Source: Ampelomyces quisqualis (taxonomy: Eukaryota; Ascomycota; Dothideomycetes; Pleosporales; Phaeosphaeriaceae). Taken from it: a DNA stretch of 64,000 nucleotides. This document shows, in pieces, positions 22,587 to 33,330 of the stretch. Where the stretch lies: positions 992,001-1,056,000 of the forward strand of contig JAGTXZ010000005.1 of the NCBI GenBank assembly GCA_018398575.1. Reading direction: 5' to 3'. Below the pieces are notes generated by a model. That model saw only the letters and a list, made by a program, of their open reading frames with translations, was not told the DNA's origin and did no database searches. Each line of letters begins with the position of its first letter. The stretch's first letter is position 1. The translations under genes and the position numbers were made by a program.

Positions 22587-23302
22587 TCCAACGGGTCTCC
22601 TTTTCGTGGGTGGTTTAATTGTAATCTTGATGGATGTCCAGGCTCTCCTGTAATGATAAACGAATTGACTGTACGTTTATGCGACGAAGTTGACCCGTTT
22701 ACGACCAGATTCGCTTCCAACTAGTTGTTTCGCGCTTGTATTGCTCGTCGTAGGATTGGCGCTGAACGGTCAGAGGGAAAATTTCAAGGCAGGTACGGAG
22801 TACCACAGCCCGTGAAAGAGAGAAGCATGCCGTCTTGCGCTTGAATTTGGTGATGCAAGCGAGCTGTGTGAGATTTCACTTCAAAAGCTCACTCTTGAGC
22901 GTCGGCATCATTGGTCTATGATGACTTCATGTGAAGCAATTTGGTATGAAAGTCGAGCGGTTGGTGCAGCTGCTCACCTTCGTGCTTAGTCAGTGGTGCG
23001 GTCTCAAAGTGGCTAGCTCAGATTCTTAGGTCTGAGCGTACGATCTCATGTTCGATGAGTGTACCTACGATTGAGCAGAACTTTCTGCCAGTATTTCTGG
23101 TACCACGCGTCATTCAATTAGATGTGCACCGGTTCTTCGAGTCTATGAAAATCTGGACCTACGGACGGCCCTCGTCCTCCGACGTGGTGACGGCAGCCTG
23201 CGGAAAGAGGCCAGAGCTCGACGGCAACGACGCGACATCAAGTAGATTTTTTCTCACCATCCATCCTCCACCATCTAGTGGATACTGTGAAAACAAGACA
23301 GC
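22587..23302. other. Intergenic region before 373-aa gene
   Basis: 3' end of the HET-like gene and promoter of the next. One 94-codon frame (ATG 23055) overlaps the next gene's start out of frame and is not supported. Confidence 0.4.
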
Positions 23303-24424
23303 ATGCCACGAGTCACACCATGTCGATGCCTCAGGATAATTCTACTGCCATGGATCGTCATGCTCGGCATGTGGTTTTTTCTTCCATCCCCTGTCATCCC
23401 GCCACATCAGCGAGGAACCTATATCCAAAACAAACTCGCTTCGGGCAAAACCGTGATCACTGCGCTGGAATACAAGCCATTTCTCAGACATCCAGGCAGG
23501 CTTTATTCCGGGGAGTGCTCCGAGTGCTCTGACATCCTGCCTCATTGGCGCCTTCGTGCATTTGGGCCAGATCTTCTATTGAGCACGAGTTACTACTACG
23601 ATGGCCATTCAAATCTCAACTTAAATAATGTCCTCCGAGATGCTACTCAATGGCACGATCGTACATGGACTGGCCACGAATGGAAGCCTTACTTCTCGCC
23701 ACCGCTGGGCTTTGGCGGTGTACCCGGTGGAGACACGGCTGAGGAGATCAACATGCCTTGGTTTGACGTCACCGACCAGAAACTGATTCACTACAACATG
23801 CACAACTTCGAGACACATCTCAACGTACGCGCGGTCGTGCCAGAACCTGGAGTTGTAGAAATTTGGAGGAACGCGTACATTGAACCTATTCTTCATGACA
23901 CGATAGCAGACGATGAGCAGATAGTGTACAACGAGTTGAACAGAAAGAAAGAAGACCTAGACCTTCTGGCTTCCTTTCAGCTTCTTGACAAGGGTAAAGG
24001 TACACGCGTGCTTGTGAAGTATCTTGCGGGCTCTCTCCCATCGCGCACATATCCAATCCGCCGTGCACTACTTGTTCCCTTGGGACCATTTATTGCTGTG
24101 CCTTTCATCGTTTTGGGCGGCTTGTTAGATTCCCTTTCTTCTACTTTCTTTTATATCATCCTATGCTTTGGCTTTCTCGCCGGAATCGTCTGTTATCGCA
24201 AGATACTTGGGCGTGGACCCGCTAGTACTCCTTGTGGTACAATGTCCTGGCCATTTGACTTCTTCTTTGGGGGTAAGCGCAGGTCAAGGAAGAGGAAGAA
24301 GGGGGTCTGGGGTCCTACAGGTCCGGTCGAATTAGGAAAGAACTGGAATACCTTCGACGAAGAAAAAGAAGTAGGCTTACAACGGCCAAAGACTGTGCGA
24401 ATGGGAAGAGGCTGGAGTGACTGA
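23303..24424 (+). CDS. Hypothetical membrane-anchored protein, 373 aa
   Basis: Single exon. A hydrophobic N-terminus (about 10-28, IILLPWIVMLGMWFFLP) is a signal anchor. The middle 220 residues are soluble, rich in Trp/Tyr/His, with CSEC (about 73-76) and several conserved-looking motifs (EINMPWFDVTDQ, HNFETHLNVRAVVPEPG). A second hydrophobic hairpin (about 254-302, LVPLGPFIAVPFIVLGG.. and FFYIILCFGFLAGIVCY) is followed by a basic cytosolic-type tail (KRRSRKRKKG). That suggests a lumenal or extracellular middle domain between two membrane segments. I recognise no family. It follows the HET-like gene on the same strand. Confidence 0.65.
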   Translation: MPRVTPCRCLRIILLPWIVMLGMWFFLPSPVIPPHQRGTYIQNKLASGKTVITALEYKPFLRHPGRLYSGECSECSDILPHWRLRAFGPDLLLSTSYYYDGHSNLNLNNVLRDATQWHDRTWTGHEWKPYFSPPLGFGGVPGGDTAEEINMPWFDVTDQKLIHYNMHNFETHLNVRAVVPEPGVVEIWRNAYIEPILHDTIADDEQIVYNELNRKKEDLDLLASFQLLDKGKGTRVLVKYLAGSLPSRTYPIRRALLVPLGPFIAVPFIVLGGLLDSLSSTFFYIILCFGFLAGIVCYRKILGRGPASTPCGTMSWPFDFFFGGKRRSRKRKKGVWGPTGPVELGKNWNTFDEEKEVGLQRPKTVRMGRGWSD

Positions 24425-26057
24425 AGCATGCGAAGGGTGCCCCTGCTACATTTGGATTTGGAGAGCACACAGAAGACATTTATCGTTTCCCGCTCTTCAG
24501 CAATATAGACACCGCCGATCTAGTACTCCTCACGATGAAAACGGAGCTAAATCATCACCGACACGGAACAATAGCATGATTGCGTGTCCACATTCCTCCC
24601 GCGATCAACATGGAGCAGCGGCAACCGCAGCGCCTAAGCAGTGAGTCGAGGAAATGAATGAGGCCAAATGTCGTCTGAGCTATTCGCCGCAATCAGTTGT
24701 ACTCAGACCTTAATGCAAGATTTGATTCCGCTGCCGCTTGAACAGAGCGATCAATGATCGTGCATGCAGAGTTTGTGCGAATTTATGACATTTATAAGGT
24801 CGACGGTGCAGCCGTTTGCCGGACGTGGCGCCAGAGCCCATCAATTTTCGCTAAGCCACGATCTATCCAGACAGCTACAAAGCTCCAAGATTGTCTTCAT
24901 CTTACGCCGCGCATGAAGTGAATCTGTTCCAGACCCTTGCTGTCATGTCTGACGGAGCCGATGGCAACTATCCATCTGTATAGTTGCATGTTTCACTAAG
25001 ACTCTGTCTCCTCGAAAACCGAACGAGCATGATGTCGACCAGGGAAGAAGTTGGTCATATCATGCTCTGCAAAATATATGCTTTGTAGGATGATTGTGAT
25101 GCTAAAATTTACATGCAACTACTCACTACGACGCCCATGAGAGGTCTCACTGGTTATTGAGTTGTCCGGTGTGGTCGTTCCGCGGCTCATTGGCACTGGC
25201 AGACTGCGGCGGTTTTCGCTTCCTGATTGGCTCAGTGCTGCTCATCGTCACTCATTGTGGTTAGATGCTGCACATCACTACTTGATTAATAGCATGCGGT
25301 GTGCCAACCAACTGTTTGGCGGCATATGCCAAGACTTGATATGAAAGACCTCAATGTGCCGTGCAATTGCACAAAGTCACGAGACAGCCTCAGCGACCTT
25401 GCAGGCTGGTTTACCATTGGGTACGATGAGGAGAAAGTATGAGCATTGCCGACTGTAACATGGAATGTGCAGAGCATTGACGGTGGATGCTGTCTAGAAC
25501 GTGTTGGGATACATATAAGACCGTAGCCAGTGGCATGCCACATGATTCCGAGTTGACAACTGGCGATAGAAACTCGAATGCTGCTGACTACAAGACATTG
25601 TTCGTGATCTGAAATCTCTCCCCATACCTTTTGTAAATATCAGTGCGTTGCTTCCTTTCATGAGAAGCGTGGAGCACACATCTCGGTTTCTCCACCTTAG
25701 CATATCATCCTCCTACCTAGGTAGCTCTACTTAGATCCTAGTCGTACGAGTTACTTGCAATATTCTCTTGCTGAATTGCAGAACATGTCACCTTACGGGC
25801 CGCTTACTTGCAACTAGAGGGCGAGCTGCATTGTGGATAGTGTGAAACCGGCGATCCTGAATTGATCTTGTGATCAGCAATAGAGTGCGTTTTCTGCGCG
25901 CTCTAGTTGTGCTGAATCGACTTTTTCCTGACGCAGTAAAAGCTATACGGAGGTACTGTCGCCCCAGGGTTCATCACGGACATACATTTCACCTTCACAT
26001 CTACTTCACATCACATACACTATAATGACCGTGACTCAGTTAAGCGACCTACTGCGG
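24425..26057. other. Gene-poor stretch
   Basis: About 1.6 kb without a frame I can defend. Composition is mixed, with some palindromic TACCTAGGTAG near 25715. No transposon core recognised. Confidence 0.4.
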
Positions 26058-26064
26058 TATAAAG
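26058..26064 (+). promoter_or_regulatory. TATA box (TATAAAG)
   Basis: TATAAAG about 50 bp before ATG 26114, followed by a CT/CA-rich leader, the normal arrangement of a strong fungal promoter. Confidence 0.4.
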
Positions 26065-26113
26065 CCCATAATATCGCTCAACTCAATCTATTCTCCAACT
26101 ACTACCTCACGCA

Positions 26114-26383
26114 ATGATTGTCTCTACTATCTACCAGTTCGCTTCTTGTCTTTTTGGTCCAGTCACTTCATCTCAACTCGTTGTCTCTCAAGTTTGGTCA
26201 TTGCCCTATTCTCCGAGCTTTGAAATCCCCAAAGTGGCCAGCACAGCGCCTGAAAGTGTGGCTTCAGCCTCGCTGTGGGCTCCCACTTCGTCATATTATC
26301 TTTCACAGCTTCCAACCACACCGGGGAGGTCAACGCAATATCGTTATCGCGAGGATGGGCAACCATCTGAGGATGAACGATAG
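26114..26383 (+). CDS. Possible small protein, 89 aa
   Basis: The frame starts at a well-placed ATG after a TATA box and pyrimidine-rich leader. The first about 25 residues (MIVSTIYQFASCLFGPVTSS) are moderately hydrophobic and could be a weak signal sequence; the rest is Ser/Pro-rich and ends in an acidic tail. There is no family match that I know. Promoter layout is better evidence than the protein; an intron-containing or noncoding transcript is equally possible. Confidence 0.3.
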   Translation: MIVSTIYQFASCLFGPVTSSQLVVSQVWSLPYSPSFEIPKVASTAPESVASASLWAPTSSYYLSQLPTTPGRSTQYRYREDGQPSEDER

Positions 26384-26651
26384 GATCCCCCCGGCGTGAT
26401 GAATCCGCGATCGTGATTGCATGATGCCCTGCAAAGGGAAGTCGGAGAGCTTGACCAGCCACGCTGAGAATTGTTGTGCAGTCTTTTGGTCTGCTGCGCA
26501 ATCAGCATTCCACCTGTCAATTTTGAGCTCGACCAAGTCTCAACTGCGTCTTCATTGGTATCAGGACCTAGCACGCCTTTCGTGAGGTGTATAGGGTAGA
26601 AAATTTACCTAACGCTAGCGAAACTGAACCATTTCCATGACATCAACCTTA

Positions 26652-26854
26652 CTGACACTTGCCATGTCGGGTTTGCCCAATTGCTGAAAGTTTAGGTCGT
26701 CTCCTCCATAGGGGGCCGACTGAATCTCACCATTTCATATGGTACCCGGGCACTGATACTTGACACGTCGGGCTTGCCCTAGTGTTGAGAGTCTACGTCA
26801 CTTCCTACATGGGGTGGTGATTCGAACTTCACGATTTCACATGGTACCCATGCC
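26652..26854. repeat. Tandem direct repeat, two about 101-bp copies
   Basis: Copy 1 is 26652..26752 and copy 2 is 26753..26854, head to tail, roughly 70% identical. Shared landmarks: CTGA.ACTTG, GTCGGG.TTGCCC, TTCA.ATGGTACCC. Many differences are C/T or G/A transitions. No protein-coding potential is evident. Confidence 0.75.
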
Positions 26855-26968
26855 TTGACAAATCTTTTCATTAACACGTCGGAGTAGATCTGACAGTTGA
26901 GGAAGAGTCTAACATTCACAAGTTACGACCTCGGAGCGTAAATGCTTAATTGTTTGCCACAATAATTC

Positions 26969-28010
26969 TCATCGGATTGCTCGTCCAGAAGAATTCTGGC
27001 CAGTACTGACCTGCTCGTAATCGAAGAACGTCACAAAACGGTAGAAACCAGCAGCTACCGCCACACCAAGGAGAGAACCAATTCAATATATACAGAGATA
27101 TGTGAAAAACTGCGGCTACAGCAAGACCCACCAGTATAGAACACGCCCGAAACCTGTCAAATTCCAGCACGTATGGGGAGGTGAGAAGACTTACTTCCCA
27201 TCATTGCCACAAACAGCGTCAAACCAACACCAATAGGCGCTATGAAAGTGTCTTTGCTCTTCTCGGCCACGAGCATGAGCACAACGAATGCCGGCTCCGC
27301 AGTCATGAACATTCCGATAAACAGCCCTTGCACAAAACTAGTGCCAGCAGACAGCGAAGTATTCGTCCTACCAACACCGCCCGGAACCCATAGCCTGAAC
27401 TAACCCGCCAGCACACATGGCAGCTATAAGCTGAGCCAGGAACAGGAAGAGCCCTCGAATAGGAGGAAGAGTGACCGTGCCGAACGTTACCTGGAAGCTA
27501 AATCAGCATTGATTGGCCGCGAGGAAGTTTACAGATGTACAGCAGGATTAAACAACCCCCTCTACCATACCAATCCTACGAAACGCCCACACATCTACTA
27601 ACAAACTAAACACGCAAAGCAGCGCAGTGAAGATGTACTGCTGGCTGCTCGACCCGCCGTTCGCTGCGGGTTTGGTGGCTTGCGTTGCGATCATGATTTG
27701 CCCTGCGAAAGCAAAGTACGGGAACATGAAGGTTTGGACGAATTCTACCACGGCTGCGATCAAGTGAGCGGTCAGGGTGCTGATTGTGCGCTTTGGTTGG
27801 GCCAACCTGTGGCTGTGTGTGCGGGTCCGTGTGTGGCTGTCAGTATGGTGGTCGTGGTCGCGACTACGTCCATGTGCATTGTAATCATGGCTTTGACGGT
27901 GAGGTGAGCGCTTTGGTTCGCAGTGGACTGGGCCTCGAGGCTTGTTTGACGATGACGGTCTTAGAGGAGAAGGTTCCTTGGGACGTGAGTATAGTGGTTC
28001 GAGATTGCGT
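26969..28010 (-). pseudogene. Aquaporin (MIP family) pseudogene
   Basis: Reading the minus strand, aquaporin blocks appear in correct order but different frames: a disordered His/Arg-rich N-terminus, HLIAAVVEFVQTFMFPYFAFAG (TM1), SLLVDVWAFRRI then LFNPAV (first NPA box), VTFGTVTLPPIRGLFLFLAQLIAAMCAGG, SAGTSFVQGLFIGMFMTAEPAFVVLMLVAEK, FIAPIGVGLTLFVAMMG, VFYTGGS, and GSLLGVAVAAGFYRFVTFFDYEQ. Defects: one extra base in the GGGGG run (27556-27560), one in the GGG run (27387-27389), loss of the segment holding the second NPA box after VFYTGGS, a TGA in place of the usual Trp (27083-27085), and no visible start codon. Two intron sites still look intact. Length and order fit a once-functional water/glycerol channel. 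Confidence 0.8.
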
Positions 28011-28388
28011 GATGTTCCTGTATGGGGACTAAATTGATGCTATATTACTTGATATCAGCGAGAGAGAGGCTGGAACGTCAACATTAGACTCCTTCGCACT
28101 TGTAAGCCTGAAGCATGAGCTTAACCCCTGCAAGCCACGGAATGGCCGGTCTACCCCCTCCAAGAAGACCAAGTATTGCGCAGCAAAGAGTCGAAACAGC
28201 TGCTGACGGTCTGGTAATGGTTGAGCTCACGCCCTAGCTTCCGCCTCGGGAAAAGTCCGACTCCTTCTATGAGGGTCGTGATCATGATGCAGATGGGAAA
28301 GCTCACGGGTAGACAGATTCTTGCGCTTGTTGCAGTTTTTACATACAGCTGCAAATTCGTACACGTCGGCAGTGAAGGGCGACCTCAT
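28011..28388. other. Spacer between aquaporin pseudogene and CAX4
   Basis: 3' region of CAX4 and 5' remains of the pseudogene. Nothing else supported. Confidence 0.4.
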
Positions 28389-29186
28389 TCATCTTCTCTT
28401 CTTGCCCTGGTTACGAAAGTCTTGTCTCTGTCTTCTCTCCACCCATCGTGCCCAGCCTGAATCGACTAGATCTTCCTGTACAACCAGATCCCTGACGCGA
28501 AGTAGTCGTGCAATCCACGTCTCAAGCACCCATTCGATCCACCCGGCTCTTCTCAAATATGTCGTGAAGCCAAACCAGACGAATGCAAAGACGGCGCCAG
28601 CTGCCACACCAACAACCACCTGCTTGGGAGTGTGGTAGCTGAGGTATATGCGGCTCGTAGCCACCAGTCCCGCACAAGCTAGAGCGAGCAGCGAGAGGAG
28701 GAAGCGACCGCCAAACGTGAAGGGCGTATGGGTGTCGGTCGGGTGTGGCACGTGCCGGAAGAGCAGAAAGAGTGACAACGTGACTGAGAAGAAGGACACG
28801 AATTGCGCATGCGACGAGGGCATCCCATAGCCCTTGCCATGCATTTCTCCGATTGTAAGCGTGCTACTGTGTGCAATGGAAAGGGAGGGGAAGCATACCT
28901 TGAGGCCGCTCTTCCTTGATGTAGCGCTTTAGAACCCAATTAAGCGCCTCGCATGCCATCTGCCCCGCAAACATCAGGCCAATCTCAATCTCACGGTTGC
29001 TCCATATGAGCGTCGCGTACACAACGCATAGTCCTTGGGGCACGAGGGCCAGCCATGCGCAGAGGTACGAGATGCGGTCGGCGGGATTCTACAACCATCA
29101 GTCTTTCTTGCTTTGAGCCGAATGGCTGACATGTATACGTAGTGAACATGCGTCAGGGAGAGTGACGCCAGCGGAGGACTCTCCAT
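28389..29186 (-). CDS. CAX4: Dolichyl-diphosphatase (PAP2 family)
   Basis: Minus-strand exons 29186..29139, 29088..28899 and 28846..28389 give 231 aa, the usual length. The enzyme removes a phosphate from dolichyl diphosphate on the lumenal ER face, recycling the glycan carrier of N-glycosylation. All three acid-phosphatase motifs are present: KRYIKEERP (about 72-80), PSSHAQF (about 88-94) and SRIYLSYHTPKQVVVG. About four membrane spans are visible (e.g. FVSFFSVTLSLFLLF, FLLSLLALACAGLVATS). The intron between motifs 1 and 2 has GTATGC...GGAG ends in phase 1. The C-terminus is basic. Confidence 0.93.
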
Positions 29187-29614
29187 GGCTGTGGTGGAGT
29201 CTACGGCTGGGAGAATGCGGTCAGGGATGGGATGGGATGGGATGACGGTGGCGGTGGCGTGGCGTCCCGGCGCCGGCGTGTGGCTTGGCGCGACGGACGC
29301 CCTCACGGTGCTGTTTGGACATGGCTGTACTGTGAACCACAGATGCCGCTAGATAAATGCCAGCAACGGTTAGATCTCGCCGCGCTGTCTTCGAGAGAAG
29401 TGCAGTTTGGCTCGCTATGGTCTCTTTCAAGGGCTTTTCTGGCTTCCTCAAGCCATCGATAACGCCACGCCCTTTTCCGCACACTCTCCCCATCTGGCTA
29501 TCTCCGCCCTCTCTCCGACGCCTCTTGCTATACTTCGGGGTCACGTGTTAGATCGCCACCAACAGTAGAAGTTCGTGATTCCATATCAAACCCACGCACC
29601 TGCAGTAGGTCACT
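29187..29614. promoter_or_regulatory. Divergent promoter CAX4 / ITT1
   Basis: A 428-bp gap between two genes read away from each other. It has a short GGGAT repeat (29227-29245) on the CAX4 side. No classical TATA near either start. Confidence 0.5.
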
Positions 29615-31143
29615 ATGGAGGCCGCGGAACGCGACGACGAACGCGCCGAAGAACTCAACACCCTGCAGAGCATCTACCCAGAGCTCGTCATCGACGCGGA
29701 TGATGCCTTCGCTGCCACTCTTGATCTTCTAGTTGCACCCTCGAAACCATTACCTGTCGTCTTCGAGCCTGAGCAAGACACAGAGCGCCTGTCTTACCTG
29801 CCCTCTCTACACATCCACATTGTTCTACCGCCGACATACCCCGCCGAAACCGCACCGTCCATACAGGTGACGACCTCGCCACCATGGCTACCATCAAAAA
29901 CCGCACAGAAGCTCGTGGATCAGGCAGCTGCAACGTGGGATGAATATGGCGGAGGCATGATCCTGTTCTCCTACATCAGCTCTCTCCAAGAGCAGGCCGA
30001 GACGGCATTCGGTCTGCAAGAGCTGAAACTGGCCTCGGACATGAGGCACGAACTTGTGGCGTACAGCAAGACATTAAAGCGCGAGCTATTCGACAAGGAA
30101 ACTTTTGATTGCGAGGTGTGCCTGGAACCGAAAAAGGGCTCGGCATGTTATCGCATGGAGCGCTGCAGCCATGTCTTTTGCGTGGCGTGTCTCCAGGACT
30201 ACTACAAAAACTGCATTCAAGAGGGCCATGTCAACAACGTGAAGTGCATGTCAACGGAATGCGGCAAGTCTGGTGGCAGCAAGCGCAAGAAGGATAAATT
30301 ACTCTCACCCAAGGAACTACTGCAGATCCCATTGGCGCGCGAGACAGTCGAGCGCTTCGCAAAGATGAAGCGGAAAAAGAAGATGGAATCCGACCCAAAC
30401 ATAGTATATTGCCCGCGATCATGGTGCCAAGGCGCCATGCGGTCGGACAAATACCCAAAGATCACCGATGTTGCTCACATGGATGAGTCCGATTCGGAAG
30501 CCGAGAACGAAGCCACGGCGCCCCAGAATGAGACGAACGAAGACGGCGGGATCAAGAGACCTTCGCTCGGGGCCAGAGGCATGGACCGACTCGCCGTCTG
30601 TGAAGACTGCAATCTTGCTTTTTGCGTCGTGTGTTTGGCCTCATGGCACGGGGACTTTGTGAGATGCGAACCGCGCGATAAGACCCAACTCACTGAGGAG
30701 GATCAAGCCTCGCTTGAATACATTCTGAAGAGCACGTCGCCCTGCGCATACTGTTCGGCTCCCTGCGTAAAGTCTTATGGCTGCAATCGTGAGTCATCCT
30801 GACCTACCTTCACCTGCTATTCGCTGACCTCATACACCAGATATGTCGTGTCCAATTTGCCAGACACATTTTTGTACGCATCTTAATACTCTTACTACTA
30901 CAACACACGCTGACTCAAATGTGCCTAGGTTACCTTTGCGGCGCCTGGCTGAATCCTGATCACCCATATGCACATTATAACGACCCCAAGAACAAGCACT
31001 GCTTTCAGCGCCTCATGGACGGCGCTGAGGGCGAGGAAAATGCCGTGCAGTTCGGTGGCCGACGCGGAGCCGAACAAGTTGCAGAATTCTGGGAGCAGGA
31101 AGCCCTGCGCTTACAAATACAAATCAACGAAGAGACGACATGA
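29615..31143 (+). CDS. ITT1: RWD-domain RBR E3 ubiquitin ligase, ITT1/RNF14 type
   Basis: Exons 29615..30788, 30841..30873 and 30929..31143 give 473 aa. Domains in order: RWD (about 10-130), RING1 (CEVCL...CSHVFCVACL, 166-192), an IBR region interrupted by a Lys-rich stretch and an acidic insert, IBR cysteines (CEDCNLAFCVVC), and RING2 (CAYCSAPCVKSYGCNHMSCPICQTHFCYLC). The RBR catalytic cysteine is the GC of YGCN at about residue 390, right at the first intron; the middle exon is only 33 nt and encodes HMSCPICQTHF. In yeast Itt1 influences translation termination; human RNF14 acts on stalled ribosomes. The sequence supports the ligase class strongly and the pathway by homology. Confidence 0.93.
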
Positions 31144-31290
31144 CCAATACGCACACTGCGACATGTGCTGTATACGTGTAAAGAAGAAAAAACGTCTATC
31201 GCAAGGGAAAAGCAGAACATAATGTATCGCTGAAGCACGGTCAAAATAAGACGAACGATGGATGACGAGGCCGCGTATACCGCCTGCACA

Positions 31291-33330
31291 CTACTTTGTC
31301 AGTCTCCTCCCCCACGGAATCGTTTTCCACGGAACGCTCATGTGATCGACGACCATGCAAAAGAATAGCATCAAACAGATTGTCGGAATCATCCAAGCAC
31401 TTCCCAGGTACGCATACATGTGACTCTGGTCAAACCGGATCAAAGACACCAGTGACAAGCCAACGCCAGCGGTAGCCGTCACAGCGAGTCTGATGATTGT
31501 GCTTTTGCGGCGCCGGTCCATGGGAAGAGAAAGGTAGCCGAGCGAAGCGGTGAGAACGAGTGCGAGACCGCCCTGCAGCATGTCAGTAAGAAGGATCGGA
31601 TAAGCTAGCTTGGCGAGACTCACAGCAACGAAAGTGTACGTGACAATCAAATCGAAAATCTTGTAATACTGCACATGCGTCTCTTCAAGATTCGGAACCC
31701 CTCCTTCGCTCCCCGTGCCCCTCTCCGCAACCGTGACGCTCAACGTGTCGAATAGAGTCTTGTACGTTGCTGACGCCATGGCATTCACGCCCGTGTACAT
31801 TTGCTCAAACGCCGTGTCGTTGGTGCGATCGTCGACGTAGTAGTCGAGACCAACTTGAATCTCTTTCCACGCGTTTGCAACAGCTTTGACTTCCTTACTT
31901 GCATCCACGCCCTTTGGAATGTAATTATACACATGCTCATAGCACGTTGAATTGAAGTAGTTTGCAAACGCCGTGCCGACGGTGTAGGTCCCATTTACTC
32001 GTTCCAACTCCTGTCCAAAGGGCGAATCCGGGTCAAAGTTGCCGAGATCGTCAATGAGCCAGCGCAAGGCGGGTTCCCAGCCGTTGAACAAGGAGTCGAA
32101 CATGTCGACGGCTTGGCGCCAGATGATGAGTAGCGAGACGCCTTGGAGGACGAGCACGAGGACGATGTGGAGGGGGAAGTGCGCAAAGGACCAGATTTGC
32201 TGGCGGATGGAGCCAAAGTGTTCGTCGTGCATGCGGTCGAAGTAGAGCATGTAGAGGAAGTAGATGATTAAGATAGCTGGACTGGGACATCAGGACATTG
32301 GAATCAAGTGAAGAGATATGGGGAAAGACTTACCTGCGATAATCTGCGCAACAACGGGGATCGACCAGAGATACTCGTTTTTGACGATCCTGGAGATGGA
32401 TTTGCACACCACGATGATGCCTTCGCCGAGTATGATGAGAGTGAGCAGACTCATGCGCTGGACCATGTGCGTGCCCTTGAAAGATATGATGCGCCAGTAG
32501 CACGACACGGTGACGGTGAACATTGTCTCGCAGACCGCGATAACATACCACGCAATATACACCTTGCTCTTCTTGGGCAATTCGTGACCATCCTCAGCAA
32601 GCGATTTCTCAGGAAAAGTAGGCGTCAATGCACCGTAGAGTATTGCAGCAAGTGCCGTCGAAGCAATGATCAGGGACAACGGCAGAATCGTCGTCTTGTA
32701 CCTCTTGGTGTACAACAGCGTGACTCCATACTGAAAGAACAGCGTCAAACGCGACACCATGAGCATGAGACCAAATGTTTTGTAAATCTTGTAGTCATCC
32801 ACCGCTTGGCCTGGATTCCACTGGGGCCCAATGACCGCAAAACCGACCATGACGCCAAAGTGCACAGCCTTGGCGATGCGCTCGAAAATGGAGTCGGTAC
32901 TGAAACGCACGTCGTAGAGAGACACTTGGTACCATGTCAACCAGAGTAGTGCGAAAAAGCCAATGTATGCGGTAAGTGATTCGGAATCGTTGATCTCCAG
33001 TGCTGTTGTAAAGGTTGTCAGATTGCCTACGAAGAACAAATCGTAGAATAGTTCGGCGGTTGTAGCTTCGCTGTAACGCTGGAAAGCAGGGTTGTCTTGT
33101 AATGAAATGTCCATGTTCTCAAACTCTGGTGTCGAACTCTCTCCCGACGAGGAGCTCTCGGCCGTGGATTCTGACGAGACAGAAGCATTGTAGTGTTTCT
33201 TGGGCTGTCCCTCGAGGTCAATGGCAGAATCATTGCCTTTGACTGAATCTTCCAAATGATAACGAGAGAGAGGAGAAGCGAAGAATGAGAGGCCTGGTTT
33301 TCTCTCGAAACGGCGAGCTCTATGGCCCAT
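31291..33330 (-). CDS. LtrA-family (low temperature requirement A) membrane protein
   Basis: Minus-strand exons 33330..32334, 32276..31624 and 31572..31291 give 643 aa. The N-terminal about 80 residues are Ser/Glu-rich and cytosolic; ATTAELFYDLFFVGNLTTFT is the LtrA signature. Roughly ten or more hydrophobic spans follow, with HMVQRMSLLTLIILGEGIIVV a second conserved LtrA block. A hydrophilic loop of about 160 residues (from about 410, with NGT and NST glycosylation sequons) lies between spans. The last intron (31573..31623, 51 nt, GTGAGT...TTACTGAC...GCAG) contains no stop and is a multiple of three, so retention would add 17 residues. Function of fungal LtrA proteins is not established. Confidence 0.88.
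31573..31623 (-). other. In-frame 51-nt intron in the LtrA-like gene
   Basis: Perfect donor, branch and acceptor sequences, phase 0, length 17 codons without a stop. Splicing or retention both leave an intact protein. Confidence 0.7.

Noticed and set aside
26820..26845. GTTCGAATC on the minus strand, tRNA B-box-like
   Set aside because: No A-box or cloverleaf can be drawn around it, and the other repeat copy lacks it.
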